Below are positions 52,981 to 61,466 of a stretch of 64,000 nucleotides of DNA, piece by piece (the stretch's first letter is position 1; each line of letters starts with the position of its first letter). Origin of the DNA: Frigoribacterium sp. VKM Ac-2836 (GTDB lineage: Bacteria > Actinomycetota > Actinomycetes > Actinomycetales > Microbacteriaceae); contig NZ_JABRPK010000001.1 of NCBI RefSeq assembly GCF_013248995.1, positions 1 to 64,000 of the forward strand, written 5' to 3'. The notes beneath the pieces were generated by a model that was given only the letters and a program-made list of their open reading frames with translations, was not told the DNA's origin and ran no database searches. Position numbers and translations under genes: made by a program.

Positions 52981-53028
52981 CGTCGCCCGCCACAGCGAAC
53001 AGGACGGCCATCGCATGAGCACGAGCGC

Positions 53029-53805
53029 ATGAGCACCACCGCACGAGAGCGACGCCGCGACATCGTCGACCTGGCCCACACCACCGGGCTGGCGAGCGTC
53101 GACGAGCTGAGCCGCCGCTTCGAGGTGACCCCGTCGACGATCCGACGAGACCTGGCCGAGCTGACCCGCCGCGGCGAGATCGCACGAACCTACGGCGGAG
53201 CCATGCCGCTCGCCGCCCCCGGAGCCGAGCCGACCTTCCGCCAGCGCAACCGAGAGGCCGGGGTGGCCAAGGCCGAGATCGCCCGGCACGCCCGGACGCT
53301 GCTCCGAGACGGCGAGACGCTGCTGTTCGACGCCGGTTCGTCCGTCGCGGCCCTCGCCCGGGAGGCGCGCTCGGGTCTGGTCGCGACCGTCGCCACGACC
53401 TCGATCGCGGTCATCCAGCAGCTCGCCGACTCCGAGGACATCCACCTCGAGTGCCTCGGCGGCACGCTCCGCCCGGCCAGCCAGGGATTCGTCGGGCCGC
53501 TGGCCGAGGCCGCCCTCGAACGCCTCACCTTCGACCGGGTCTTCCTCGGCGCCGACGGCGTGCTCGCCTCGGGCCACGTGGTCGAGGCCGACCTCGTGCA
53601 GACGCGCCTCAAAGAGCTGATGTGCCGGCAGTCCGAGCGGGTCTACGTGCTGGCCGACGGGTCGAAGCTCGGTCGCGCGACGTTCCGCGCCCGGGCGGCC
53701 CTGCCCGACGGGTGGACGCTCGTGACCGACTCCACGGCCGCACCCGAGGCCCTGGCCGAGTTCGCGGCCGCCGGCGTCGACGTGGTCGTCGCCCCGGCCG
53801 GCTGA
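53029..53805 (+). CDS. DeoR-family transcriptional regulator of the acid-sugar locus
   Basis: The protein has 258 residues. The N-terminal HTH (about residues 8-60) has VDELSRRFEVTPSTIRRDLAELTRRGEIARTYGGAM, and the sugar-binding DeoRC domain has LLFDAGSSVAALA, TTSIAVIQQLADSEDIHLECLGGTLR and VFLGADGV. Third gene after kinase and pdxA2. It probably binds the TGCGCGTT palindromes at 50591-50628. A 5-codon frame (53015-53032) ends across its ATG and could couple translation. Followed by hairpin C. Confidence 0.88.
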   Translation: MSTTARERRRDIVDLAHTTGLASVDELSRRFEVTPSTIRRDLAELTRRGEIARTYGGAMPLAAPGAEPTFRQRNREAGVAKAEIARHARTLLRDGETLLFDAGSSVAALAREARSGLVATVATTSIAVIQQLADSEDIHLECLGGTLRPASQGFVGPLAEAALERLTFDRVFLGADGVLASGHVVEADLVQTRLKELMCRQSERVYVLADGSKLGRATFRARAALPDGWTLVTDSTAAPEALAEFAAAGVDVVVAPAG

Positions 53806-53846
53806 CGCCGCCGCGCTCGTCTCACGCCCGCCGTGGGTGCGCCTGC

Positions 53847-53912
53847 GTCGCACCGCCGGATGGACGTCACACCGCCACATTCGGTGGTGCGACGTCCACT
53901 CGGCGGTGCGAC
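53847..53912. repeat. Long 3' hairpin, copy C of a dispersed family
   Basis: CGCACCGCC, an interior segment and CACACCGCC pair with GGTGGTGCG and GGCGGTGCG around a short loop. It lies 41 bp after the deoR stop and 34 bp before the SDR start. The interior differs from copies A, B and D while remaining largely complementary. Confidence 0.6.
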
Positions 53913-53945
53913 GTCGCCCGCTCCGGCTGGGGCAGGATGGGCAGC

Positions 53946-54725
53946 ATGCCCGCACCCACCGCGTCCCTGCCCACCGCACTCGTCACCGGGGCCTCCGGCG
54001 GCATCGGCGCCGAGTTCGCCCGCCGGCTCGCGCCCGACCACGACGTGGTGATCGTGGCACGCAGCGGCGACCGCCTCGAGCAGGTGAGGGCCGAGCTCGT
54101 GGCGACCCGCCCCTCCGGATCGTTCACGGCCGTGGTCGCCGACCTCTCGACTCCCGAGGGCGTCGAGACCGTGCTGACCGCCGTCGCCGACCGGGCCATC
54201 GACCTGCTCGTCAACAACGCGGGTGTCGGCTCGCACGGCGCATTCGCCGAGGCCGCCCCCGAGGCCCAGCTCGCCCAGGTGCACCTCAACTGTTCGCAGG
54301 TCGTCGCGCTGACGCGTGCTCTGCTGCCGGGCATGATCGAGCGCCGTCGCGGCACGGTGGTGAACGTGGCCTCGACGGCCGCGTTCCAGCCGATCCCGAC
54401 GATGGCGGTCTACGCGGCGTCGAAGGCGTTCGTCCTGTCGTTCAGCGAGGCCCTGCACGCCGAGGTGCGTGGGTCGGGTGTCGTCGTCACGGCGCTCTGC
54501 CCCGGCGCGACCGAGACCGGGTTCTTCGCGGCCACGGGCAGCGACTTCTTGACCAGCGGTCGCCAGACGCCCGAGCAGGTGGTCACGACGGCGCTCCGGG
54601 CCGTGCGCCGCCGCCGCGCCGTCGTGGTCAGCGGGCTCGGCAACGCGCTCGGCGCCCAGGCGCACCGCTTCCTGCCCCGCCGACTCGTGACCGCGGCCTC
54701 GGCCCTGATCGTCCGCCAGCGCTAG
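53946..54725 (+). CDS. Short-chain dehydrogenase/reductase between two hairpin copies
   Basis: The protein has 259 residues. TGASGGIG (about residues 15-22), the NNAGVG and catalytic VYAASK (Tyr about 158, Lys 162) with NVASTAA are present; the end HAEVRGSGVVVTALCPGATETGF is typical. The C-terminal tail is basic (HRFLPRRLVTAASALIVRQR). The substrate is unknown. The gene is bracketed by hairpins C and D. CAGGAT-N7-ATG, without a clear ribosome site, may be leaderless. Confidence 0.85.
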   Translation: MPAPTASLPTALVTGASGGIGAEFARRLAPDHDVVIVARSGDRLEQVRAELVATRPSGSFTAVVADLSTPEGVETVLTAVADRAIDLLVNNAGVGSHGAFAEAAPEAQLAQVHLNCSQVVALTRALLPGMIERRRGTVVNVASTAAFQPIPTMAVYAASKAFVLSFSEALHAEVRGSGVVVTALCPGATETGFFAATGSDFLTSGRQTPEQVVTTALRAVRRRRAVVVSGLGNALGAQAHRFLPRRLVTAASALIVRQR

Positions 54726-54735
54726 ATATTCGCCC

Positions 54736-54807
54736 CGCGTCGCACCACGAATCGAACGTCGAACCGCCCATGTGCGCGGTGCGACGTTCAGCCGGCGGTG
54801 CGACGCG
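54736..54807. repeat. Long 3' hairpin, copy D, at a convergent gene end
   Basis: CGCGTCGCACC... pairs with ...GGTGCGACGCG around CATGTG. It lies 10 bp after the SDR stop, and its right arm encodes the last codons and stop of the convergent gene, so it can end transcripts from both sides. Confidence 0.65.
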
Positions 54808-55558
54808 ACCGATCGCCGGCTGACCGCGCGAGGGCGGCGTCGCGCGCCGCGACGAGCAGGTCGGTCAGCACCGTGCCGGTGGCGCTGCGGTCCTCGGGGT
54901 GCCACTGGACGCACCACACCGGTGCCGAGTCGTGCTCGACGGCCTCGACGGTGCCGTCCTCGGCCCAGGCCACGGCCCGCAGTCCGTCGCCCAGCCGGCC
55001 CACGGCCTGGTGGTGCGAGCTGCGTACGACCAGCGACGTCGTGCCGAGCATCGACGCGAGCGTGCTGTCGTCGGCGAGGCGGACGGGGTGGTCGACCATG
55101 CTGTCCGAGACGTCGTCCGGGTTCACGTGTCCGGGGTGCTCGAGGTGCTGTACGAGGTCGCCGCCGAGCGCGACGTCGACCACCTGCATGCCCCGGCAGA
55201 TGCCGACCAACGGCAGCCGCGCCTCCACGGACCCGCGCACCACCTCGAACTGCACGCGGTCGGCCTCGGCGAAGGTCTGGCCCCGCCCGGGGTAGTCGAC
55301 GGGGCCGCCGTAGTGGCTCGGGTCGACGTCCTCGCCGCCGGTGACGAGCACCGCGTCCGCCTCGGTCAGGGCGGCGCGCACGTCACCGAGCCGGTTCGCG
55401 GGCACCCGGCGCACCACGAAGCCGACCTGCTCGGCGGCGGCGACCACCGAGGTCGACAGGTCGTCGAGTTCGCGCTCGAAGGCCGGGTCGTCGCGGTGCT
55501 CGTCGGTGACGTCGAGGACCAGCAGTTTCAGGAGGCGCGGTGCGGGCGAGTCGCTCAT
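54788..55558 (-). CDS. Gamma-glutamyl-gamma-aminobutyrate hydrolase-like class I glutamine amidotransferase
   Basis: The protein has 256 residues in the peptidase C26 fold. Catalytic Cys is in LPLVGICRGMQVV (about residue 120), His and Glu in VQWHPEDR (about 221-223); the oxyanion region TGGEDVDPSHYGG is present. PuuD-type enzymes cleave gamma-glutamyl-GABA in putrescine breakdown (family knowledge), but no other put genes are nearby. The C-terminal RRTAG is encoded within hairpin D. Confidence 0.85.
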   Translation of the reverse strand: MSDSPAPRLLKLLVLDVTDEHRDDPAFERELDDLSTSVVAAAEQVGFVVRRVPANRLGDVRAALTEADAVLVTGGEDVDPSHYGGPVDYPGRGQTFAEADRVQFEVVRGSVEARLPLVGICRGMQVVDVALGGDLVQHLEHPGHVNPDDVSDSMVDHPVRLADDSTLASMLGTTSLVVRSSHHQAVGRLGDGLRAVAWAEDGTVEAVEHDSAPVWCVQWHPEDRSATGTVLTDLLVAARDAALARSAGDRSRRTAG

Positions 55559-55642
55559 CTCGCCATCCTGGCAGCCCGGCCCCGGCCCCGGCCTCGCTGC
55601 CCTGGCAGCGCTGCCCCGGCCTCGCGGCCCGAACCCGAGCCG

Positions 55643-56419
55643 CTAGTCGGTCCCGTCGATGCCGCCGAGCCGCTCGAGCACGCCGGTGAGGATCGTGCCG
55701 GCCGCGTCGGGCAGCACGTGGTGGTTCATGTAGATGGCCTCGAGCCAGGGCAGCACCTCGTCGCGACCCCAGCCGACGGCGTCCCAGTCGACGCCGGGCA
55801 GGGCCTTGGTGACGGGCTGGTCGGTCCGCGGGTCGAGCCAGGCCTCGGCGATCGGAACGGCGTCGGACGCGCCCTGCGGCGTCCAGCTCAGCGCGATCGG
55901 GTGGTCGTCGCCCTCGATGTGGTCGTGCTCGACGGCACCCGAACCGAGCCACGGCAGGGTGAGCAGCTCGCCCTCGATGTCGACCTCGATCAGGTCGAGC
56001 TTGCGGGGCTCCTCGACCTCGCAGACGTAGAGGTCGAAGCCCGCGTCGTGCCAGGCGGCGGCCTCGTCGACCTCGTCGAGCAGGTCGGGCATGCGGCGGT
56101 GCAGGTCGACGATCAACCGGGTCGACCACTCGACCAGCGCGCGCGTGTCGGCTACGCCGAACGGGCTGAGGTCGCTGTCGTCGCCGTTCGCGAGGTGGAA
56201 GTGGTGCTCGACGGCGCCGGACGGCGTGGTCTCGAGGTGCACCTGCCCGGTCTCGTAGCCGACGTACAGCGCCGTGATCAGGTCGTCGTCGTCGTACTCG
56301 GCGTAGAGGTTCGGCTTGCCGAGCGCGGTCGGCAGCGGCGTCTGCGCGGCCGGGCGTTGACCCAGGTCGAGCACGGCACGGAAGTGGGTGGTGGGGAGCC
56401 TCAGGCTCATGTCGGTCAC
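55643..56419 (-). CDS. Protein of unknown function
   Basis: The protein has 258 residues, acidic and soluble, with no signal or membrane segment. It is rich in Asp/His pairs (VEHHFHLANGDDSD, EHDHIEGDDHP, IYMNHHVLPDA), and His-Asp clusters could bind a metal. It is not recognised as a known family. GTG 56419 is used; ATG 56410 is an alternative. Codon use matches the neighbours. It stands alone, downstream of the fru terminator. Confidence 0.6.
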   Translation of the reverse strand: MTDMSLRLPTTHFRAVLDLGQRPAAQTPLPTALGKPNLYAEYDDDDLITALYVGYETGQVHLETTPSGAVEHHFHLANGDDSDLSPFGVADTRALVEWSTRLIVDLHRRMPDLLDEVDEAAAWHDAGFDLYVCEVEEPRKLDLIEVDIEGELLTLPWLGSGAVEHDHIEGDDHPIALSWTPQGASDAVPIAEAWLDPRTDQPVTKALPGVDWDAVGWGRDEVLPWLEAIYMNHHVLPDAAGTILTGVLERLGGIDGTD

Positions 56420-56475
56420 GGCGTGGGGTCCAATCGGTTGCTCACGCCAGGGTAGAGGACGAAGCGGCCCGGCCG

Positions 56476-56525
56476 CAGACGAGGAGGCGCGCTCCGGGAC
56501 TCCCCGGAGCGCGCCTCCTCGTCTG
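56476..56525 (-). terminator. Perfect 23-bp hairpin terminator of the fructose operon
   Basis: Arms 56476-56498 and 56503-56525 pair perfectly around ACTC. The stem contains an inverted GGAGGCGCG pair (56483-56491 and 56510-56518). It begins 5 bp after the fruA stop codon. Confidence 0.8.
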
Positions 56526-56530
56526 GTCGG

Positions 56531-58621
56531 CTACGCGGCGACGGGGCTGCGCTGACCGACGACCGAACCGGCCTGGCCGGCCTCGGCCGAGGCCTCGGTC
56601 CCGGCGGCGACACCGCGGCGGACGAACTTCTTGAGCAGGATGAGAACGAGAGCGCTCACCACGGTGCCCGCGAGGATGGCGACGACCCACATGCCGAGCC
56701 CGGTGATCGCGAAGAACACGAAGAAGCCGCCGTGGGGGGCCTGCGACGTGACGCCGGCGGCCATCGAGATGGCTCCGGTCACCGCGCCTCCGACCATGCT
56801 CGCGGGGATCACGCGCAGCGGGTCGGCCGCGGCGAACGGGATCGCGCCTTCCGAGATGAACGACGCGCCCAGCAGCCAGGCCGCCGTGCCGTTCGAGCGC
56901 TCGACCTGCGAGAAGCCCTTGCGGTACAGCACGGTCGACGCGAGGGCCATGGCCAGCGGCGGGACCATGCCGGCACCCATGACGGCGGCCATGATCATCA
57001 GCGGGGCGGGGTTGTCGGTGAGCGAGCCCGCCGACAGGCCGGCGACGGCGAACGAGTACGCGACCTTGTTGACCGGACCGCCGAGGTCGATGCACATCAT
57101 GAGGCCGAGGATGACGCCGAGCACGATCGCGCCGGTGCCGCTCAGACCGTTGAGGAAATCGGTCAGGGCGACGGTGAGGGCGGCGATCGGTCCGCCGAGC
57201 ACGAGCACGAGCAGACCCGAGGCGAAGATCGAGGCCAGCAGCGGGATGATCACGACGGGCATCAGACCGCGCAACCAGCGGGGTACGTCGGGCTTGCCGA
57301 TCCAGTAGGCGGCGAAGCCGGCGAGCAGACCACCGACGAGACCGCCGATGAAGCCGGCACCCATGAAGACGGCGACGGCACCGGCGACGAAACCGGGGGC
57401 GATGCCCGGTCGATCGGCGATGGCGTAGGCGATGTAACCGGCCAGGGCGGCGACCAGGAAGCCCATCGACAGGTTGCCGATCTGGAACGCGGCGGCACCG
57501 AGGAAGTAGATCAGGCCCTCGGGCGGCAGATTGAACAGCGAGTAGTCCGTGAGCACGGTGGCGGCGTTGCCCGCGATCTCGTAGCCCGAGAGCAAGAACC
57601 CGAGGGCGAGCAGCAGGCCACCGCCCGCGACGAACGGGATCATGTACGAGACGCCGGTCAGCAGCCAGCGCTTCAGTGACGAACCGAAGCCCTGCTTCTC
57701 GCCGGTCGAGCCCGCGGCCGTACCGGCGGCACCGGCGGCCGTGCCGCCCACGCGCACGGCGTTCGGGTCCTTCGCGGCGGCCAGCGCCTCCTTCACCATG
57801 GCGTCGGGAGCGTCGACACCCCGCTTGACCGGGCCGCGGACGACGGGCTTGCCCGCGAAGCGGCCCTGGTCGCGCACGTCGACGTCGACCGCGAAGATGA
57901 CGGCGTCGGCCTCGGCGATGACGGCCGGGTCGAGCGGGGTGACCTTGCCCGAGCCCTGAGGCTCGATCTGCAGGTCGGCGCCCAGGCGCTTCGCGGCGGC
58001 GACGAGGGCGTCCGCGGCCATGAAGGTGTGGGCGATGCCCGTGGGGCAGGCCGTGACGCCGACCAGCTTCGGGCGGCGCGCACCGTCGCCCGGGGCGTGG
58101 CCGGCGGACGAGGAGGCGCTGGTCGCCGCAGCCGCGGAGGTCGCGGTGGCGCCACGTGTCTCGGCGACCTCGCCGCTGACCTCGTCGTCGACCAGTGTCA
58201 CGATGTCGGCGGGCGTCTTCGCTGCGCGGAGGGCGGCCGTGAAGTCGTCGCGGATGAGGGCGCGGGCGAGGGTCGAGAGCACCGTCATGTGGTCTCCGTC
58301 GGCGCCCTCGGGCACGGCGATCATGAAGACGATGTCGGCGTCGCCGTCGGGGGCACCGAAGCCGACCGTCCGTGCGAGGCGTGAGAAGGCGAGCGTGGGC
58401 TCGGTGACCGAGGCCGACCGGGCGTGGGGGATCGCGATGCCGCCGGGGACGCCGGTGCCGACCGAGGCCTCACGGGTGATGGCGTCGTCGGCGAGCGAGT
58501 CGGCCGAGCCGGCACGGCCCGAGGCGGCCACGCGGGCGGCCAGGGCCCGGATGACGTCGGTCGACGTGCCGCCCAGGTCTTCGTCGAGACCGACGAGGTC
58601 GGTGCTGATGAGGGATGACAT
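56531..58621 (-). CDS. fruA: PTS fructose transporter subunit EIIABC
   Basis: The protein has 696 residues. The EIIA domain (about 1-155) has the phosphohistidine in GGIAIPHA (about residue 67). A Thr/Ala/Ser linker leads to EIIB (about 185-290) with the phosphocysteine in CPTGIAHT (about 192). EIIC (about 325-670) has multiple membrane segments and the typical FAITGLGMW region. It imports and phosphorylates fructose to fructose 1-phosphate. It is the last gene of fruR-fruK-fruA, 33 bp after fruK. Confidence 0.95.
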   Translation of the reverse strand: MSSLISTDLVGLDEDLGGTSTDVIRALAARVAASGRAGSADSLADDAITREASVGTGVPGGIAIPHARSASVTEPTLAFSRLARTVGFGAPDGDADIVFMIAVPEGADGDHMTVLSTLARALIRDDFTAALRAAKTPADIVTLVDDEVSGEVAETRGATATSAAAATSASSSAGHAPGDGARRPKLVGVTACPTGIAHTFMAADALVAAAKRLGADLQIEPQGSGKVTPLDPAVIAEADAVIFAVDVDVRDQGRFAGKPVVRGPVKRGVDAPDAMVKEALAAAKDPNAVRVGGTAAGAAGTAAGSTGEKQGFGSSLKRWLLTGVSYMIPFVAGGGLLLALGFLLSGYEIAGNAATVLTDYSLFNLPPEGLIYFLGAAAFQIGNLSMGFLVAALAGYIAYAIADRPGIAPGFVAGAVAVFMGAGFIGGLVGGLLAGFAAYWIGKPDVPRWLRGLMPVVIIPLLASIFASGLLVLVLGGPIAALTVALTDFLNGLSGTGAIVLGVILGLMMCIDLGGPVNKVAYSFAVAGLSAGSLTDNPAPLMIMAAVMGAGMVPPLAMALASTVLYRKGFSQVERSNGTAAWLLGASFISEGAIPFAAADPLRVIPASMVGGAVTGAISMAAGVTSQAPHGGFFVFFAITGLGMWVVAILAGTVVSALVLILLKKFVRRGVAAGTEASAEAGQAGSVVGQRSPVAA

Positions 58622-58654
58622 GGTGTTCTGCTCCTTGGGGTTGGGCGACGCTGC

Positions 58655-59623
58655 TCAGAGGTGCCCGACGGCCGCGGGGGCCACCGGGACGACGTCGATG
58701 TCGTCAGGGAAGGTCTGGTCGAGGCGGGGGACGATGCTGCCGGGCAGGGCCGCGGCGGCGGCCCCGGACGCGACGGCCTGGGCGAGGCGGGCCGGGGCGG
58801 AGGCGCCGGTCGTCTCGGCGAGCAGGTAGCCCGACAGCGACGAGTCGCCGGCGCCCACCGTGCTCAGGGCGGTGACGACGGGGGCGGCGGCGAACCACGA
58901 CCCCTCGTCGTCGATCAACAGGGCACCCGCGCTGCCCAGGGTCAGCAGCACGGTCTCGACCCCGAGCTCGCGCAGGCGGCGGGCCCCGGCGACCGCCGAG
59001 GCCGGGTCGGCCTCGTAGGCCTCGGGGTCGCCGCCGACGATCTCGGCGAGCTCGTCGGCGTTGGGTTTGACCAGGTCGATGCCGACGCCCGACGCGATCA
59101 GGGCGGCGAACGGCTCGCCCGACGAGTCGACCGCGATGCGCGGCGAGGCGTCCCCGCAGGAGGCGCGCACGGCCCGGACGACGTCGGCCAGCCAGGTCGT
59201 CGGCAGGCCGGGGGGAAGCGAGCCCGCGAGCACCAGCCACGAGGCGAGGGCCGCGTGCTCGACGACGAGGGCGGTGAGTTCGTCCACGTGGGCGCCGAGG
59301 TCCGGGCCGAGTTCGTTGATCTTCGTGGTGGTGCCGTCCGGCTCGGTCAGCGTGACGTTGGCCCGGAGGCGCTGCGCGATCGGCAGGTTCACGGTCGGCA
59401 CCCCGCGCTCGCGCAGAGCGACGAGCACCGGGTCGTCGAGGGCGCCGGGCAACAGGGCGACGGTCTCGGCCCCCGACGCGGCCAGGGCCCGGGACACGTT
59501 GACCCCCTTGCCGCCGGGCTCGTCCGTGGTGCTGACCGAGCGCTGCACCGCACCTCGCTGCAGGGTGCCCGGCAGGTCGATCGTGCGGTCGAGCGAGGGA
59601 TTCGCGGTGACGGTGAGGATCAT
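58655..59623 (-). CDS. fruK: 1-phosphofructokinase
   Basis: The protein has 322 residues of the PfkB family: TVTANPSLDRTIDLPG at the start, GGKGVNVSRAL, and the C-terminal anion hole and base STVGAGDSSLSGYL. It phosphorylates fructose 1-phosphate to fructose 1,6-bisphosphate. AGGAGG lies seven bases before the ATG. It stands between the regulator and the transporter gene. Confidence 0.95.
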   Translation of the reverse strand: MILTVTANPSLDRTIDLPGTLQRGAVQRSVSTTDEPGGKGVNVSRALAASGAETVALLPGALDDPVLVALRERGVPTVNLPIAQRLRANVTLTEPDGTTTKINELGPDLGAHVDELTALVVEHAALASWLVLAGSLPPGLPTTWLADVVRAVRASCGDASPRIAVDSSGEPFAALIASGVGIDLVKPNADELAEIVGGDPEAYEADPASAVAGARRLRELGVETVLLTLGSAGALLIDDEGSWFAAAPVVTALSTVGAGDSSLSGYLLAETTGASAPARLAQAVASGAAAAALPGSIVPRLDQTFPDDIDVVPVAPAAVGHL

Positions 59624-59682
59624 GCGGGTGCCTCCTGGCAGCGGTGCGGTGTCGTGCCACGAGGGGCGGGGCGGCGGGGTGC

Positions 59683-60471
59683 TCACGCGACGATCACCTC
59701 GACGTCGGCGAGCTCGAGCGCGTCGCCCAGGTCGGAGGCGGGGGGCGCGTCGGTGACCACGGTGTCGATCTCGGCCAGGCGTGCGAACCGGACCAGCGCC
59801 TCCTCGCCGTGTTTGGTCTGGTCGACCACGGCGACGACGCGGCGGCCGGCTCGGACGTAGGCCGACTTGACGGCCCCTTCGAACTCGTCGGGGGTGGACA
59901 GGCCGAAGCCGGCGCTGAGGCCGTTCGCGCCGACGAAGACGATGTCGGGGCGCAGGGCCTGGATCTGCTCGACGGTGCTCGTGCCGACGGCGGCGCTGGT
60001 CAGGCCGCGGACGCGCCCGCCGAGCAGGTGCAGATCGACGTGGGGGCTGTGCTGCAGCAGGGCCGCGATCGGGACGGCGTTCGTGATGACGGTGAGGACG
60101 GTGCCGGGCGTCGCCGGGGTCCAACGGGCGAGCTCGGCGGCGACCGCGGCCGTGGTGGTGCCGGCGTCGAGGGCGATCGATCCCGTGAAGGTCGGGGGCA
60201 CGAGGTGGGCGGCGGCCTGGGCGACCGAGGTCTTCTCGGGGCTGTGTCGGGTCTCGCGTTCGCTGAGGCTGAGCTCGCTGACGCTGGAGCGACCGGCGGT
60301 GACGGCACCGCCGTGCACGCGCTGCAGCAGGCCCGCCTGCTCGAGGGCGTCCAGGTCGCGGCGGACCGTCTCGGCCGTGACGTCGAGACGCTGGGCGAGG
60401 TCGCTGACCGACACCCGACCGGCCGAGCGCAGGGCTTCGGCGATCGACTCGTGTCGTTCGGTGGCGTACAT
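59683..60471 (-). CDS. fruR: DeoR-family fructose regulator
   Basis: The protein has 262 residues. HTH with VSDLAQRLDVTAETVRRDLDALEQAGLLQRVHGGAV (about residues 20-56); the DeoRC effector domain includes IALDAGTTTAAVAAEL and IVFVGANGLSAGFGLSTPDEFEGAVK. AGGAGG precedes ATG 60471; the upstream open stretch is not translated. The promoter at 60581-60609 is A-rich. It is the first gene of the operon and probably senses fructose phosphates. Confidence 0.92.
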   Translation of the reverse strand: MYATERHESIAEALRSAGRVSVSDLAQRLDVTAETVRRDLDALEQAGLLQRVHGGAVTAGRSSVSELSLSERETRHSPEKTSVAQAAAHLVPPTFTGSIALDAGTTTAAVAAELARWTPATPGTVLTVITNAVPIAALLQHSPHVDLHLLGGRVRGLTSAAVGTSTVEQIQALRPDIVFVGANGLSAGFGLSTPDEFEGAVKSAYVRAGRRVVAVVDQTKHGEEALVRFARLAEIDTVVTDAPPASDLGDALELADVEVIVA

Positions 60472-60580
60472 GCGACCTCCTCGTCGTCTCGCGGTGTTGC
60501 CGGCTCGTGCTGTCGGCACCTGTGCTGCTGGCGCCCGTGCTGCCGACGCCTGATCGGCGTCCTCGCGTGCCGGTGGGCCG

Positions 60581-60609
60581 ACTGTACGTGGCTTCCACAG
60601 AGAAAACAA
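60581..60609 (-). promoter_or_regulatory. Promoter of the fructose operon
   Basis: On the minus strand TTGTTT (60609-60604), a 17-bp spacer and TACAGT (60586-60581) form a promoter. The A-rich stretch just upstream, with repeated short motifs, is a candidate FruR binding region. Confidence 0.6.
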
Positions 60610-60732
60610 GACAAAAGCAGAAAAACGAAGAAGAACGCAGATCGTGCACGGGCGTGGCCGACCATGTCCGCAATGCGCACTTTCGGCGATCTGGCTAGTT
60701 CATCTAGCTATCCACCTGCCACAGTGATGCAT

Positions 60733-60777
60733 GTACCGGTTCACGGCGGTACGGGCACCGACTTCACGGGCGGTGCC
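60733..60777. repeat. Two adjacent inverted repeats upstream of the small-gene cluster
   Basis: GTACCG-N8-CGGTAC (60733-60752) is followed by GGCACCG-N10-CGGTGCC (60754-60777). They lie 45 to 89 bases before the first small gene and could be operators or a leader structure. Confidence 0.5.
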
Positions 60778-60821
60778 GCAGGTTCCTCAGGTGGCGCAGG
60801 GTCATCAGAAATGAGCAGAAC

Positions 60822-61136
60822 ATGAACATCAGCAGCACCTCCCTCCAGGGCCTCGGTCACGAGCAGCTCGTCTCCCTCGTCCGGGGAACCGTCGGCTCGG
60901 CGCGGCCCTCGGCCTCTCGTCCGACCACGGCTCGAGTCGACGCCGGTCTCTACCGTCGCGACCCCCGCGTCCCGGCCGTCCGCATCGAGACCTACCCCCG
61001 TCGTCGTCGGGCTCGCGTCGCGGCATCCGCCCTCGCCGCCCCGATCTCGGCGGCCGTGTCGGCCGTCGCCCGGGTCGACGAGCCCACCTACGCCGACTTC
61101 CTCGCGGCCGCCCCGGCCCACGCGATGTCGGCCTGA
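60822..61136 (+). CDS. Small basic protein, first of a three-gene small-protein cluster
   Basis: The protein has 104 residues. The N-terminus MNISSTSLQGLGHEQLVSLV is followed by an Arg-rich middle (about 28-66) and an Ala-rich helix (about 67-85) with an acidic tail (ARVDEPTYADFLAAAP). No family is recognised. Third positions are almost all G or C, so it is coding. The next small gene follows 10 bp after its stop. Confidence 0.6.
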   Translation: MNISSTSLQGLGHEQLVSLVRGTVGSARPSASRPTTARVDAGLYRRDPRVPAVRIETYPRRRRARVAASALAAPISAAVSAVARVDEPTYADFLAAAPAHAMSA

Positions 61137-61146
61137 GGCAGGCACG

Positions 61147-61239
61147 ATGACCTTCGCGCAGCGCATCCTCGCCGATCAGGTCGGCGACCACGTGTCGTAC
61201 TTCGACACCGCCCTCGACGACACCGACGACCTCGACTGA
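61147..61239 (+). CDS. 30-residue acidic peptide gene
   Basis: Thirty codons, ATG to TGA. The first half is helical (FAQRILADQVGDHV) and the end is acidic (LDDTDDLD). Nearly every third base is G or C, as in real genes here. The cluster context (10 bp after the previous stop, 11 bp before the next start) supports translation. Function unknown; the size suits a small regulatory or precursor peptide. Confidence 0.5.
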   Translation: MTFAQRILADQVGDHVSYFDTALDDTDDLD

Positions 61240-61250
61240 ACGGCCCGACC

Positions 61251-61361
61251 ATGAACTCTTCGCTTCCCTCGCTCGACACCCTCGTCCACCCCGACCTGCA
61301 CGACTACGTCACCGACCGCTACCCCTTCGTGGCGGGTCCGGTCGACGACGACCAGGTCTGA
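61251..61361 (+). CDS. 36-residue peptide gene, last of the small-gene cluster
   Basis: Thirty-six codons from ATG to TGA with G/C-rich third positions. The peptide begins MNSSLPSLDTLVHPDL, has an aromatic middle (YVTDRYPF) and ends in an acidic tail (VDDDQV). Both this and the previous peptide end acidic. No family is recognised. A terminator hairpin lies 105 bases downstream. Confidence 0.5.
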   Translation: MNSSLPSLDTLVHPDLHDYVTDRYPFVAGPVDDDQV

Positions 61362-61466
61362 TCCCTCCGGGCCTCGGCCCGGTGCACGACTTCGGACGGG
61401 CTGACGCCCGGCCCGTCGACGGTGCGTACCAGCGACCCGCAGCGCGGGACGCCGACGAGCACCCCA

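Larger units (their letters stand above)
60472..60821. other. Divergent intergenic region with fru promoter and inverted repeats
   Basis: This is 350 bases without a gene. It holds the fru promoter (60581-60609), an A-rich tract with AAAAC-type direct repeats (about 60600-60635, unusual for this DNA), CTAG-TTCAT-CTAG near 60695 and the inverted repeats at 60733-60777. Confidence 0.7.
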
